DNA from: Pontibacter sp. HSC-36F09
GTDB taxonomy: Bacteria; Bacteroidota; Bacteroidia; Cytophagales; Hymenobacteraceae
Reading direction: 5' to 3'
Assembly: GCF_024171605.1 (NCBI RefSeq)
Contig: NZ_JALKAA010000003.1
Location: forward strand, 558,001-622,000
DNA length: 64,000 nucleotides
Under the pieces are notes generated by a model. It was not told where the DNA came from, ran no database searches, and was given only the letters and a program-made list of their open reading frames with translations. This document shows positions 16,629-25,891 of this stretch, piece after piece. The position numbers were made by a program, and so were the translations under genes. Position 1 is the first letter of the stretch. Every line of letters starts with the position of its first letter.

Positions 16629-19600
16629 ATGGCCTTAGGTAAAAATTTGAAGCTGAGCAAAGACAAGCTCATTAGTGACGTAGAAACCAGCCAACCAGAA
16701 AAGACGACTCCATCGCGTGCGAAAGCGAAACAGCAGATGCCTGCTGCCACTACGACTGTGGAGGAGAAACAGGAGCCCCCTCAATTGAAACAGGAAAGTA
16801 CCAATGCTCCTGCAGCCAGGACGGAAGCCCCTGATACTGCTGCCAGAAAAGAAGCAGGCACTAGTTCGCTTGCTGTGAAAAGCGCACCCAACGGAAAGCA
16901 GAGCCGCAAACAGGTGCTGCCATCCAGCCCGGAATATATTGGCGAACAGCTAAACAAAGTGCTTTATGCCCTTGATGCCTTTAAAAAAGGGGATATCTCG
17001 GTTCGTCTGACCAAACAGAACGACGACATTTTCGCAGAGATCGCCGAAGCCTACAACTCGATGGTGGAAATGATCGGCGGTGTAGGCGGTGAGGTGTCAC
17101 GTATCTCGAAAGTGGCAGGAGTAGAGGGTAACCTGAAAGCCCGTGCCTCGGCCGAGAATGCTTCCGGTTTCTGGAAGGACATGATCAACAACATCAACGG
17201 CCTGGTGGACTCCATTGCGGTTCCGGTACTCGAAGTGGGTAAAGTACTGAAGAACATCTCGCGTGGTAACCTCGACGAAACATTCCAAATCCCGGTATCG
17301 GGTGACTTCAAGGTCATGGCCGAAACTATCAACCGTACCATCGACAACCTGAACCTGTTTGCCGGTGAGGTAACGCGTGTGGCGCTTGAGGTGGGTACCG
17401 AGGGTAAACTCGGTGGCCAGGCATCGGTGCCAAACGTGGCAGGCGTATGGAAAGACCTGACCGATAATGTAAATACTATGGCCAGCAACCTGACCTCGCA
17501 AATGCGTGACATCTCGAATGTGGCGACTGCGGTGGCGAAAGGTAACCTGGCTCAGAAAATATCAGTGGATGTTCGCGGTGAGTTTGCCCAGTTGAAGGAC
17601 AACATGAACCAGATGGTGGACTCGCTCAACATCTTCGCTGACGAAGTGACAAGAGTGGCCCGCGAGGTAGGTACGGAAGGACGCCTCGGTGGCCAGGCCA
17701 AAGTGCCGAACGTTGGTGGTGTATGGAAAGACCTGACCGACAACGTGAACACGATGGCCAGCAACCTGACCTCTCAGATGCGCGACATTGCAAACGTATC
17801 TACGGCAGTTGCGAAAGGCGACCTGACGCAGAAGATCACGGTGAATGTACGGGGTGAGATGGCTGAACTGAAAGATATCATCAACCAGATGGTGGACTCA
17901 CTCAACATCTTTGCCGGTGAGGTAACAAGGGTTGCCCGTGAAGTGGGAACAGAAGGTAAACTAGGCGGACAGGCAGCTGTACCAAATGTTGAAGGTACCT
18001 GGAAAGAACTCACTGACAACGTGAACCTGATGGCAGGCAACCTGACACTGCAGGTACGTGACATTGCAGAAGTAGCGACAGCTGTGGCGAAAGGTGACCT
18101 GACTCAGAAAGTGTCTGTAGACGTGAAAGGAGAGTTAGGTGATCTGAAAGACATCCTGAATGAAATGGTGGACCGACTGAATGTGTTTGGCGCGGAAGTA
18201 ACCCGTGTAGCACGTGAGGTAGGTACCGAAGGTATACTAGGCGGTCAGGCCGACGTGCCGAACGTGGCGGGTATCTGGAAAGAGCTCACCGACAACGTGA
18301 ACTACATGGCTTCCAACCTGACCCTGCAGGTACGTGATATTGCCAATGTGGCAACCGCTGTGGCGAAAGGTGACCTGAGCCAGAAGATCACAGTGAATGT
18401 GAAAGGCGAACTTGCCGACCTGAAGGAGAACCTGAACCAGATGGTGGACTCGCTAAACATCTTCGCTGACGAAGTAACAAGAGTGGCCCGCGAAGTAGGT
18501 ACTGAAGGACGCCTCGGCGGCCAGGCCTCAGTGCCGAACGTTGGTGGGGTATGGAAAGACCTGACCGACAATGTGAACACGATGGCCTCCAACCTGACGC
18601 TGCAGGTACGTGACATTGCCAACGTAGCGACTGCAGTAGCGAAAGGTGATTTGGCGCAGAAAGTGTCTGTGGATGTGAAGGGTGAACTGGGCGAGTTGAA
18701 GGAAAACATCAACCGCATGGTGGACTCACTGAATATCTTCGCCGGTGAGGTGACTCGTGTGGCCTTGGAAGTGGGAACCGAAGGTAAACTGGGTGGACAA
18801 GCTACTGTTCCAAACGTGGGCGGTGTTTGGAAAGACCTGACCGATAATGTAAATACGATGGCCTCCAACCTGACCACACAGGTGCGAGGTATAGCCAAAG
18901 TAGCAACTGCCGTGGCGAAGGGTGACCTTAGCCAGAAAATTACAGTTGAAGCGCGTGGCGAACTTCTTGATCTAAAAGAGAACCTCAACCAAATGGTGGA
19001 CTCTCTGAACGTATTTGGTGATGAAGTAACGCGTGTGGCTCGTGAAGTGGGTACAGAAGGTAAACTGGGCGGACAGGCCAATGTGCCAAATGTAGCCGGA
19101 ACCTGGAAAGATCTGACTGACAACGTAAACTACATGGCTTCCAACCTGACTTCTCAGGTACGTGACATCGCTAAGGTAGCGACCGCGGTAGCGAAAGGTG
19201 ACTTGAGCCAGAAGATCACGGTGGAAGCCCGCGGTGAGATTTTGGATCTGAAGGAGAACCTGAACCAGATGGTGGACTCGCTCAACATCTTCGCTGACGA
19301 AGTAACCCGTGTGGCACGTGAGGTGGGCACGGAAGGTCGCCTCGGTGGTCAGGCGAATGTACCTAAGGTACGTGGTACCTGGAAGGAACTCACTGACAAC
19401 GTGAACACCATGGCCTCCAACCTGACGCTGCAGGTACGCGACATTGCTAAAGTGGCAACTGCCGTGGCGAAAGGCGACCTGACGCAGAAAGTGTCTGTAG
19501 ATGTGAAAGGTGAACTGAACGAGCTAAAGGAAAACATGAACCGCATGGTGGACTCGCTCAACGTTTTCGCCGGTGAGGTAACACGTGTGGCGCTAGAAGT

Positions 19601-21188
19601 AGGTACAGAAGGTAAACTGGGTGGACAGGCCAACGTGCCAAATGTAGGGGGCACTTGGAAAGACCTGACTGATAATGTAAATACCATGGCCTCCAACCTG
19701 ACCACACAGGTGCGAGGTATTGTACGCGTAGTAACGGCCGTATCAAAAGGTGACCTGACCCAGAAACTGACCCTCGAAGCAAGAGGAGAGGTAGCTGAGC
19801 TGGCCGACACGATCAACACCATGGTGGTTGACCTGAACCGCCTGGCGGGTGAGGTTAGCCGTGTGGCGAGAGTAGCTGGTGTGGAAGGAAAACTGACCGA
19901 GCGAGCCACTCTGCAAGGTGTAGGCGGCAGCTGGAAAGAACTGGTGGATACGCTGAACGACCTGCTGGAGTCCATCGTGACGCCGGTACTGGAAGTATCC
20001 CGCGTAGTGCGCGCTATCTCAGAGGGTGATTTGACCCAGAAAGTGGAGGCACATACCGCTGGTGACATTCTGGACATGGCCAACGCCCTGAACCTGGCGG
20101 TTGACAACCTGAACGCGCTTCTTGGTGAAATTAATGACTCATCGCTGGTAGTAGGAAGCTCTTCCGAAGAAATGGCTGACAAAGGCCTTGAAATGAACCG
20201 CGTGACGCTCGATGTGGCACTTGCCATGCAGCAAATGGCGGAAGGTGCCCAGAATCAGGCCCTCAAGACAGACCAAGCCTTCAAGCTGATCGAAGAGATC
20301 ATGAAAACTACGAAGGATACGGCAGCTCGTGCAGAGGTAGTGAACAAATCCGCCACGCTGGGTGAGGAAACATCTCAGTTGGGTCTGAAAACAGTAGCCG
20401 AAGTGGTGAAGAACATGGAAGAGATCTCCAGTTCTGCCTCGCTTACCTCTAAAACAATTGAAGTACTAAGTGCCCGTTCGCAAGAAATTTCCAAATCACT
20501 TGGTGTGATCACCGACATTGCCGCACAAACAAACCTGCTTGCCCTGAACGCTGCCATTGAGGCGGCCCGTGCCGGTGAGGCAGGACGCGGTTTCGCGGTA
20601 GTAGCTGAAGAGATTCGCAAACTGGCCGAGGGATCACGCAAATCTGCTAACGAGATCAACACGCTGGTAGAAGACGTGAAAAAAGATACCGCCTCTGCCG
20701 CAATGGCGATCTCCACCATGGAAGGCCGTGTATTGAAAGGAAAGAATGCGACATTCGAAGCATCCGGTGCCTTCAAAAATATTGCCGCTTCCTCTGGTGA
20801 AACGCTTCGTTCGGCACAGGACATCCTGACAGCAACTGAGGTACAGAAGTCATCGATCGGTGATGTAGTGAAGTATGTGGAAGAAGTAGTAGCCATTGCC
20901 GAGCAAACGGCCTCTGGTACACAGCAGGTGGCGAGCACAGCCAAGCAGCTGTCCGCTTCGATGCAGGAACTTACGTCTTCTTCTCAGAACCTGAACGACA
21001 TTGCCGCTGACCTGCAGATTAGTATCTCCGCCTTTAAACTGGTGGATGGTAACCTGGTGTTTAACCATAGCCCGAATAACCGTCGTCTGGCTTCTATGCC
21101 TGCCAAGCCGAAGCAAAAGCAATTGGCTGGTAACTCACGTCTGAGCTCTGTTAGCTCCAGAAATAAAACCAGCGAGGACAACAAATAA
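16629..21188 (+). CDS. Soluble poly-HAMP methyl-accepting chemotaxis protein
   Basis: 1519 residues with no membrane segment. Residues 1-107 are a polar, Lys/Thr/Ala-rich, probably disordered leader ([14 protein letters not shown] at the start). Then come 23 HAMP-like modules: 12 of the KGDL type ([10 protein letters not shown]) alternating with 11 of the EVTRVA...[10 protein letters not shown]...WKDL type, in 92-residue pairs. From about residue 1170 is the receptor signalling hairpin, with the tip [41 protein letters not shown]. The tail is short and basic. It heads a run of cheW, cheY, cheB, cheA and cheC. It must form a cytoplasmic array; the ligand or input is unknown. No sensor domain is visible. 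Confidence 0.93.
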   Translation: MALGKNLKLSKDKLISDVETSQPEKTTPSRAKAKQQMPAATTTVEEKQEPPQLKQESTNAPAARTEAPDTAARKEAGTSSLAVKSAPNGKQSRKQVLPSSPEYIGEQLNKVLYALDAFKKGDISVRLTKQNDDIFAEIAEAYNSMVEMIGGVGGEVSRISKVAGVEGNLKARASAENASGFWKDMINNINGLVDSIAVPVLEVGKVLKNISRGNLDETFQIPVSGDFKVMAETINRTIDNLNLFAGEVTRVALEVGTEGKLGGQASVPNVAGVWKDLTDNVNTMASNLTSQMRDISNVATAVAKGNLAQKISVDVRGEFAQLKDNMNQMVDSLNIFADEVTRVAREVGTEGRLGGQAKVPNVGGVWKDLTDNVNTMASNLTSQMRDIANVSTAVAKGDLTQKITVNVRGEMAELKDIINQMVDSLNIFAGEVTRVAREVGTEGKLGGQAAVPNVEGTWKELTDNVNLMAGNLTLQVRDIAEVATAVAKGDLTQKVSVDVKGELGDLKDILNEMVDRLNVFGAEVTRVAREVGTEGILGGQADVPNVAGIWKELTDNVNYMASNLTLQVRDIANVATAVAKGDLSQKITVNVKGELADLKENLNQMVDSLNIFADEVTRVAREVGTEGRLGGQASVPNVGGVWKDLTDNVNTMASNLTLQVRDIANVATAVAKGDLAQKVSVDVKGELGELKENINRMVDSLNIFAGEVTRVALEVGTEGKLGGQATVPNVGGVWKDLTDNVNTMASNLTTQVRGIAKVATAVAKGDLSQKITVEARGELLDLKENLNQMVDSLNVFGDEVTRVAREVGTEGKLGGQANVPNVAGTWKDLTDNVNYMASNLTSQVRDIAKVATAVAKGDLSQKITVEARGEILDLKENLNQMVDSLNIFADEVTRVAREVGTEGRLGGQANVPKVRGTWKELTDNVNTMASNLTLQVRDIAKVATAVAKGDLTQKVSVDVKGELNELKENMNRMVDSLNVFAGEVTRVALEVGTEGKLGGQANVPNVGGTWKDLTDNVNTMASNLTTQVRGIVRVVTAVSKGDLTQKLTLEARGEVAELADTINTMVVDLNRLAGEVSRVARVAGVEGKLTERATLQGVGGSWKELVDTLNDLLESIVTPVLEVSRVVRAISEGDLTQKVEAHTAGDILDMANALNLAVDNLNALLGEINDSSLVVGSSSEEMADKGLEMNRVTLDVALAMQQMAEGAQNQALKTDQAFKLIEEIMKTTKDTAARAEVVNKSATLGEETSQLGLKTVAEVVKNMEEISSSASLTSKTIEVLSARSQEISKSLGVITDIAAQTNLLALNAAIEAARAGEAGRGFAVVAEEIRKLAEGSRKSANEINTLVEDVKKDTASAAMAISTMEGRVLKGKNATFEASGAFKNIAASSGETLRSAQDILTATEVQKSSIGDVVKYVEEVVAIAEQTASGTQQVASTAKQLSASMQELTSSSQNLNDIAADLQISISAFKLVDGNLVFNHSPNNRRLASMPAKPKQKQLAGNSRLSSVSSRNKTSEDNK
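17367..19850 (+). repeat. Nine in-frame 276-bp tandem repeats inside the receptor gene
   Basis: Units start at each EVTRVA codon block (17367, 17643, and so on to 19575) and are exactly 276 bases, or 92 codons, long, so nine units fill the interval without a gap. They are very similar at DNA level, for instance the recurring GTGGACTC(G/A)CT(C/G)AACAT and GACCTGAC(C/T)GA(C/T)AA segments. Each unit encodes one pair of HAMP-like modules. The similarity suggests duplication and ongoing homogenisation; unit number may vary between strains. Confidence 0.92.
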
Positions 21189-21202
21189 ACCGTCCCGAAC
21201 TG

Positions 21203-21802
21203 ATGAAAGAAAAGACGAACAAGAAAGAGGAGCAATCAGCAGCTGAGTCCGTTGCATCCAGAAAGGGTAATACAGCTGAAACTACCGTGGCTCCTGCTAA
21301 AGAAAGTCCGGCCAAGCCTGAAGCAGTGAAGGACGAGATGATTCACCTGATCGTCTTTAAGCTTGGCGCGGAAGAGTACGGGATTAAGATAGATCAGGTA
21401 AAAGAGGTGACGGTAACTCCAAATGTGACCCGTATGCCGCGAACGCCTGATTTTATCAAAGGGGTGGCCAATATTCGTGGTGACATTATCGCTATTATGA
21501 ATCTGGAAGAGCGCTTTGGCATTCGTTCTGTTCCACTGGCCAATGACGTGAATCCACACATTACCTATACCCTGGTAATAGAAGCAAGGGAATACAGTAT
21601 AGGTGTGATTGTGCGCGAAGTTCCACAGTCCCTGAACCTTTCGATGACCAAGATTGACAAGACTCCTTCGTTTTTGCAGGATATCAATATCCACGAAAAT
21701 TACATTGAGGGCATTGCCAAGGTCAATAGCCGCCTGATCATTGTACTGGATATGTATAAAATCCTGACCCAGGATGAGATAAGGGAGCTGAAAAATAATT
21801 AA
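21203..21802 (+). CDS. cheW: Chemotaxis coupling protein CheW with N-terminal extension
   Basis: 199 residues. Residues 1-47 are a charged, Ala/Lys/Glu-rich extension not found in ordinary CheW. Residues about 48-199 are the SH3-like CheW fold: LIVFKLGAEEYGIKIDQVKEV, then VTRMPRTPDFIKGVANIRGDIIAIMNLEERFG, and the end IEGIAKVNSRLIIVLDMYKIL. CheW links receptors to CheA. It starts 14 bases after the receptor stop, so the two are surely co-transcribed. The extension is similar in composition to the receptor's own leader, which might matter for binding ParA or for array packing. Confidence 0.94.
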   Translation: MKEKTNKKEEQSAAESVASRKGNTAETTVAPAKESPAKPEAVKDEMIHLIVFKLGAEEYGIKIDQVKEVTVTPNVTRMPRTPDFIKGVANIRGDIIAIMNLEERFGIRSVPLANDVNPHITYTLVIEAREYSIGVIVREVPQSLNLSMTKIDKTPSFLQDINIHENYIEGIAKVNSRLIIVLDMYKILTQDEIRELKNN

Positions 21803-21837
21803 AGCAATTCATTCAAATTGAAGCTATACTTTAAAGT

Positions 21838-22200
21838 ATGAAAAGAATTCTGATTGTAGATGACTCCTTCTATATGCGCACCATGCTCAAGAACATGCTC
21901 ACAGATGCAGGTTATGAGATAGTTGGAGAGGCTCCAAACGGGCAAACAGCGCTGGAACTGGCTAAGGAAACCAATCCTGACCTGATTACGCTCGATGTGA
22001 TCCTGCCAGACAATACGGGACTTGATGTGCTAAAGGGCATTAAAGCCGAGCAGCCTGAGATGAAAATCGTGATTGTGAGCGCCGTAGGGCAGGAAGTAAT
22101 CGTGAATGAAGCACTGGAGTACGGCGCTCTTTCTTATATCGTCAAGCCTTTCTCAGAAGAGCGGGTGCTGGAGGTTGTTAAGAAAGCGCTGGAAGAATAG
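21838..22200 (+). CDS. cheY: Response regulator CheY
   Basis: 120-residue single receiver domain. All active-site residues are present: the acidic pair Asp8-Asp9 (ILIVDDSFYMR), the phospho-acceptor Asp53 (LITLDVILPDNTG), Ser81 (IVIVSAVGQE) and Lys103 (YIVKPF). It has no output domain. With no flagellar genes nearby, the target is more likely gliding or pilus machinery, or another regulator. It follows cheW by 35 bases. Confidence 0.94.
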   Translation: MKRILIVDDSFYMRTMLKNMLTDAGYEIVGEAPNGQTALELAKETNPDLITLDVILPDNTGLDVLKGIKAEQPEMKIVIVSAVGQEVIVNEALEYGALSYIVKPFSEERVLEVVKKALEE

Positions 22201-22254
22201 CTGTATTCTGACTGTAGGAGTACTTATTGTTGGTAGAAGGAAAGGAGTCGTACT

Positions 22255-23379
22255 TTGAAAGGACAGAATAGCAGGCTGAAAGTCCTGGTTGCTGACGGAT
22301 CAAGTCATGCTCGCCTAGTGCTTGAGAGCATCCTCAGTCATTCACCTGATCTGGAAGTGATAGGTCTTGCTTCTAACGGAGCTCAGGTGTTGGAAACGTT
22401 GCGTCACCGGAAAGCAGACGTCATACTTGCTTCTGTGGATCTTCGGGATAACGAGCATTTACTTGTATTCAAGCAGATCTTCAGTGAGTGCCCGACACCG
22501 ATCATAATGTTGGTGGGGAAAGAACAGCTGAGTCTGGAACTTCTCCAGGAGGCTATCGATCTGGGAGTTTATGGGATGATTCTGAAGCCAGGCCCATTGA
22601 CAAGACCAGCCTATAGAACCATAGCAGAGGAGATCTGCAGGAAAGTAGCCGCAGTACGGGATTCCGAATACTGGGATCCTAAAAAGCGCCTAAGTATGCT
22701 AGGTGAAGAAGCGCAGATTCTGCATCTGACTGAGCAAAAGAGGCACCGGAATGCAACAGCAGACACCATCATTGTGATTGGTGCTTCAACAGGCGGAACA
22801 CAGGCAGTGGAGCAAATCATACGGCAATTAGACCCGAAGCTAAAGGCTTCCGTTTTAGTTGCCATACACATGCCGCCAAAGTTCACGCACAGTTACGCAC
22901 GCAGACTCAAAGGAATGACGGGGCTGACCGTGACGGAGGGCCGTACAGGTTTGATACCAAGACCCGGTCATGTGATTATTGCCCCTGGAGGTAGAAATAT
23001 GATTGTACATACTGTGATGGGAAATGCCTCCAACCTGAAGGTCGGCTTTAATGAAGGCGATGAAGCAGAACACGATCTGCCATCAGTCGATCAGCTGATG
23101 ATGGCGGTCGCGCAAAGCGGCGTACGACGCGTGATAGGTGTCATACTCACAGGTATGGGCAAAGACGGCACCACAGGAGTTATGGCCATATCACAGCGGG
23201 AAGGGGGACATGTTATAGCACAGGACGAGGCTTCGTCGGCCATTTTTGGGATGGCCAAATCAGCCATAGAGAGCGGTAACACCGACAAAGTGCTGCCTTT
23301 GTCAGAAATAGGCCAGTACCTCAACCGGTATGTGGCAGCAGGACAGCAGCAAGTCAGTACAACTGACATTAATTCATGA
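22255..23379 (+). CDS. cheB: CheB-type methylesterase with degenerate receiver
   Basis: 374 residues starting with TTG at 22255, supported by an unusually good ribosome site AAAGGAG seven bases upstream. The C-terminal half (about 170-370) is a CheB esterase with Ser178 in IGASTGGTQA, His205 in VAIHMPPKF and Asp304 in TGMGKDGTTG. The N-terminal half resembles a receiver but has lost the phospho-acceptor: the aligned residue in VILASVDLRD is Ser60, and the acidic pair is reduced to Asp14 (LVADGSS). Lys111 is kept (ILKPG). It should remove methyl or amide groups from receptor Glu residues, with control other than classical phosphorylation. Its end overlaps cheA by four bases. Confidence 0.9.
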   Translation: MKGQNSRLKVLVADGSSHARLVLESILSHSPDLEVIGLASNGAQVLETLRHRKADVILASVDLRDNEHLLVFKQIFSECPTPIIMLVGKEQLSLELLQEAIDLGVYGMILKPGPLTRPAYRTIAEEICRKVAAVRDSEYWDPKKRLSMLGEEAQILHLTEQKRHRNATADTIIVIGASTGGTQAVEQIIRQLDPKLKASVLVAIHMPPKFTHSYARRLKGMTGLTVTEGRTGLIPRPGHVIIAPGGRNMIVHTVMGNASNLKVGFNEGDEAEHDLPSVDQLMMAVAQSGVRRVIGVILTGMGKDGTTGVMAISQREGGHVIAQDEASSAIFGMAKSAIESGNTDKVLPLSEIGQYLNRYVAAGQQQVSTTDINS

Positions 23380-25010
23380 AATCGAGAGAGCAGGAGTATA
23401 AAGAGATATTTATAGCAGAAGCGCTGGAGTATTACGACGCCCTCAACAGGCTCATCAGCGAACTGGAAAAAAAACCGCAGGACGATCAGGTGCTGGCGGA
23501 GATATTCCGTATGCTACATAACCTGAAGGCAAACGCGAAAGCGATCGGTTACCTGCAGATCGCTGACGTATCGCATAAACTCGAAACAGCATTTGGCCTG
23601 ATCCGCAACAAAGAGCTGAGTTTCAGTGATGAAGTGGTAGGCGTTCTGTTTGATGGGATCGACTTGCTCGGTGAACTGATCAAGAACATCGACAGCGAAC
23701 GTCAGGTAGAAATTGACCCGGTTCTAATCCGAAACCTGGATATCGTAGTCGACAGTCTTTCAGATAGCACGGTAGAGTTGGCCAAGGTGCAGAAATTCAG
23801 CACCTCCCGCAACCTGACGCTATCTGATCTCATTTACATTCAGGTCAAAAAGCTGGACCACCTCATGAACCTGGTAGGTGAGCTGATCATTGACCGGGAC
23901 CGTATACTCTCGCTCAGTCGCGAGTTGGACAATGATGAGCTAAAGATGGTGAGTTCACATTTGTACCGCATTACAGAGGATCTGCAGTACAGTGTGATGG
24001 ATGCGCGCCTGGTAAGCATCGGTACATTGTTCAATAAATTTCCGCGAGTTGTACGCGATATTTCAACTGCCGAGAAAAAGGAGGTCAATCTGGAGTTAAG
24101 CGGTCAGGATATTCAGATTGACCGAAATATTCTGCAGATCATAACAGACTCGCTGCTGCACCTGGTGCGCAATGCAATCACGCACGGTATTGAGAAACCT
24201 GAACAGCGGTCGAAGGTGGGTAAAACAAAAGCCGGTTCGCTGCAGCTCTCGGCCCGCAGCGACCGCGAAAGTGTAATTATCACCCTGACAGACGATGGAA
24301 GAGGTATAGACGTCGGAAAAGTGAAGAGAGCCGCTGTTGAACGACATCTGGTTTCAGGGGATGTAGCTGACGGGCTTCCGGACTCAGAAGTGTACTCTTT
24401 CCTGTTTGAGCCTGGTTTCTCGCTGGCCAAGGAAGTGACAGAGTTCTCTGGCCGGGGCGTCGGGTTGGATGTCGTGAAAAATGCGATCGATTCAATTGGC
24501 GGACGCATACGTATAGAGTCAGAGAAAGGAAAAGGGACCTCTTTTATTCTGCAATTACCGACTTCCATTGCCGTTAAGGGAGCCCTTTTATTTGAAATAG
24601 ACAGTATTTTTTATGCCATCCCACTGATCCACACTGATTCCGTGGTAGCGCTGGATAAAGACGAACTCCACGAAGTAGGAGAGGTGCTTGTCGCCGACAT
24701 TAAAGGAGAAACAGTAACGGTCGTATACCTGGACGAGCTCCTGAACATGGAGGAAAGCCAGATGCGTTTGGGTGATAAAACACGGTTAAAGGGACAGGTA
24801 CAGAACATCATTATTGTTACCTACAACAACCGCAAGCTCGGCCTGATAGTGGATAAGCTTTACCGGCAACAGGATATAGTAGTGAAGCCACTTAGCAAGC
24901 CACTGGATAGCATTGATTTATATGGCGGTGTCACGCTGCTCGGCACAGGCAAAGTATGCCTGGTGCTGGACGTGCCTGCTATCACTAAGTACTTTGTGAA
25001 CAAAAGATGA
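23376..25010 (+). CDS. cheA: Histidine kinase CheA without a P2 domain
   Basis: 544 residues; the ATG overlaps the cheB stop (ATGA). P1/HPt domain at about 1-125 with the phospho-acceptor His48 (EIFRMLHNLKANAK). A linker of only 20-25 residues replaces the CheY-binding P2 domain. P3 dimerisation at about 148-215 (KKLDHLMNLVGELIIDRDRI). P4 ATPase at about 216-395: N box HLVRNAITHGIE, G1 LTDDGRGID, and FLFEPGFSL with SGRGVGLDVVKNA. P5 CheW-like domain from about 398 to the end. It is catalytically complete. Loss of P2 is known in short CheA forms and usually slows CheY phosphorylation. Confidence 0.94.
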   Translation: MKSREQEYKEIFIAEALEYYDALNRLISELEKKPQDDQVLAEIFRMLHNLKANAKAIGYLQIADVSHKLETAFGLIRNKELSFSDEVVGVLFDGIDLLGELIKNIDSERQVEIDPVLIRNLDIVVDSLSDSTVELAKVQKFSTSRNLTLSDLIYIQVKKLDHLMNLVGELIIDRDRILSLSRELDNDELKMVSSHLYRITEDLQYSVMDARLVSIGTLFNKFPRVVRDISTAEKKEVNLELSGQDIQIDRNILQIITDSLLHLVRNAITHGIEKPEQRSKVGKTKAGSLQLSARSDRESVIITLTDDGRGIDVGKVKRAAVERHLVSGDVADGLPDSEVYSFLFEPGFSLAKEVTEFSGRGVGLDVVKNAIDSIGGRIRIESEKGKGTSFILQLPTSIAVKGALLFEIDSIFYAIPLIHTDSVVALDKDELHEVGEVLVADIKGETVTVVYLDELLNMEESQMRLGDKTRLKGQVQNIIIVTYNNRKLGLIVDKLYRQQDIVVKPLSKPLDSIDLYGGVTLLGTGKVCLVLDVPAITKYFVNKR

Positions 25011-25022
25011 GGAATTGAGGCG

Positions 25023-25670
25023 ATGGATTACGGAATTTATAACACGATGAACATGATGGATACGCATGTAACCGAGTTGGAAAAGGATATTATCAAAGAA
25101 ATCCTCAATATAGGACTGGCACGCGCCGCCGATTCTTTTGCCACTATCGCCAAAGATAAGGTCATGCTCAAGGTGCCCGATGTGCAGCTGATCGAAGTAA
25201 AAGACCTTATTTCGCTTATCGCCAAATATGAAAACTCACACTTTATCATTCAGTCTGATATAAAAGGTGACTTTAACGGCGCTACGCTCATGCTCTTTTC
25301 AGATGAGCACATCACACTGCTCTCCAACGTGTGCCTCAGCATGTTGAATGTGCAGAAGGGCGAACTGAATGTGATGCAGGAGTCACTGCTACTCGAAATC
25401 AGCAATATTATAACGGGAGCCCTGGTTACCCAGTTGGCTAACATCCTGAAGAGTAACATTTACGGCTCGCCCCCGAAAGCGCCTAAAAGCCACATTGCGA
25501 ACTCACTGAAGGATATCTTGGTACAGCATCCGCTTTTCCAGCCACTTGTGTTCACGGTCATCACCAAGTTCCAGCATAATTCAAAAGATATAGAACTTCC
25601 CTTGCTATTGTTTTTCGATACAGGCACTCTTATCAAGATGCTTGAAATCATCAGAACTTTTAAAGTATAA
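25023..25670 (+). CDS. cheC: CheC-family CheY-P phosphatase
   Basis: 215 residues. Two E-x-x-N catalytic motifs typical of CheC are visible: IIKEILNIGLARAA near residue 25 and LLLEISNIITGALVTQL near residue 125. CheC removes phosphate from CheY and in many species binds CheD; no cheD is present here. It starts 12 bases after the cheA stop and is the last gene of the run, followed by a hairpin terminator built from the AGGTATA motif. CheX is the alternative name for relatives, but two ExxN sites favour CheC. Upstream in-frame ATGs give small start uncertainty (residue 11 is also Met). Confidence 0.88.
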   Translation: MDYGIYNTMNMMDTHVTELEKDIIKEILNIGLARAADSFATIAKDKVMLKVPDVQLIEVKDLISLIAKYENSHFIIQSDIKGDFNGATLMLFSDEHITLLSNVCLSMLNVQKGELNVMQESLLLEISNIITGALVTQLANILKSNIYGSPPKAPKSHIANSLKDILVQHPLFQPLVFTVITKFQHNSKDIELPLLLFFDTGTLIKMLEIIRTFKV

Positions 25671-25717
25671 ACAGCTTGTCGTATACCTGTTTATAACCGA
25701 TTCAAATAAAATAACTG

Positions 25718-25771
25718 ACGAGCTATACCTGTCTGGTTTATCCCCACAGGTATAGCTCGTACGCTTTTTAT
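25718..25771 (+). terminator. Hairpin after cheC made of two inverted AGGTATAG motifs
   Basis: Perfect 15-base inverted repeat: ACGAGCTATACCTGT at 25718-25732 and its complement at 25746-25760, loop of 13 bases, then CGCTTTTTATG. Both arms are copies of the window-wide motif. It sits 47 bases after cheC and 130 before speE. Confidence 0.8.
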
Positions 25772-25891
25772 GCTATCCTGTGCTCGTGAAGGGGACGGCT
25801 CGTACAGTTCTAACTAGATGGCGTAGTTTGATTATAGCGTCAGTTTTCGTTTTTTTGCATTTTTATTTTCAAGAAACCACTAAGTCAATTG

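Noticed and set aside
17051-20944. Long antisense frames under the poly-HAMP gene
   Set aside because: Repeated frames mirror the 276-bp units of the real gene, with low-complexity Ser/Arg/Pro translations and no domain.
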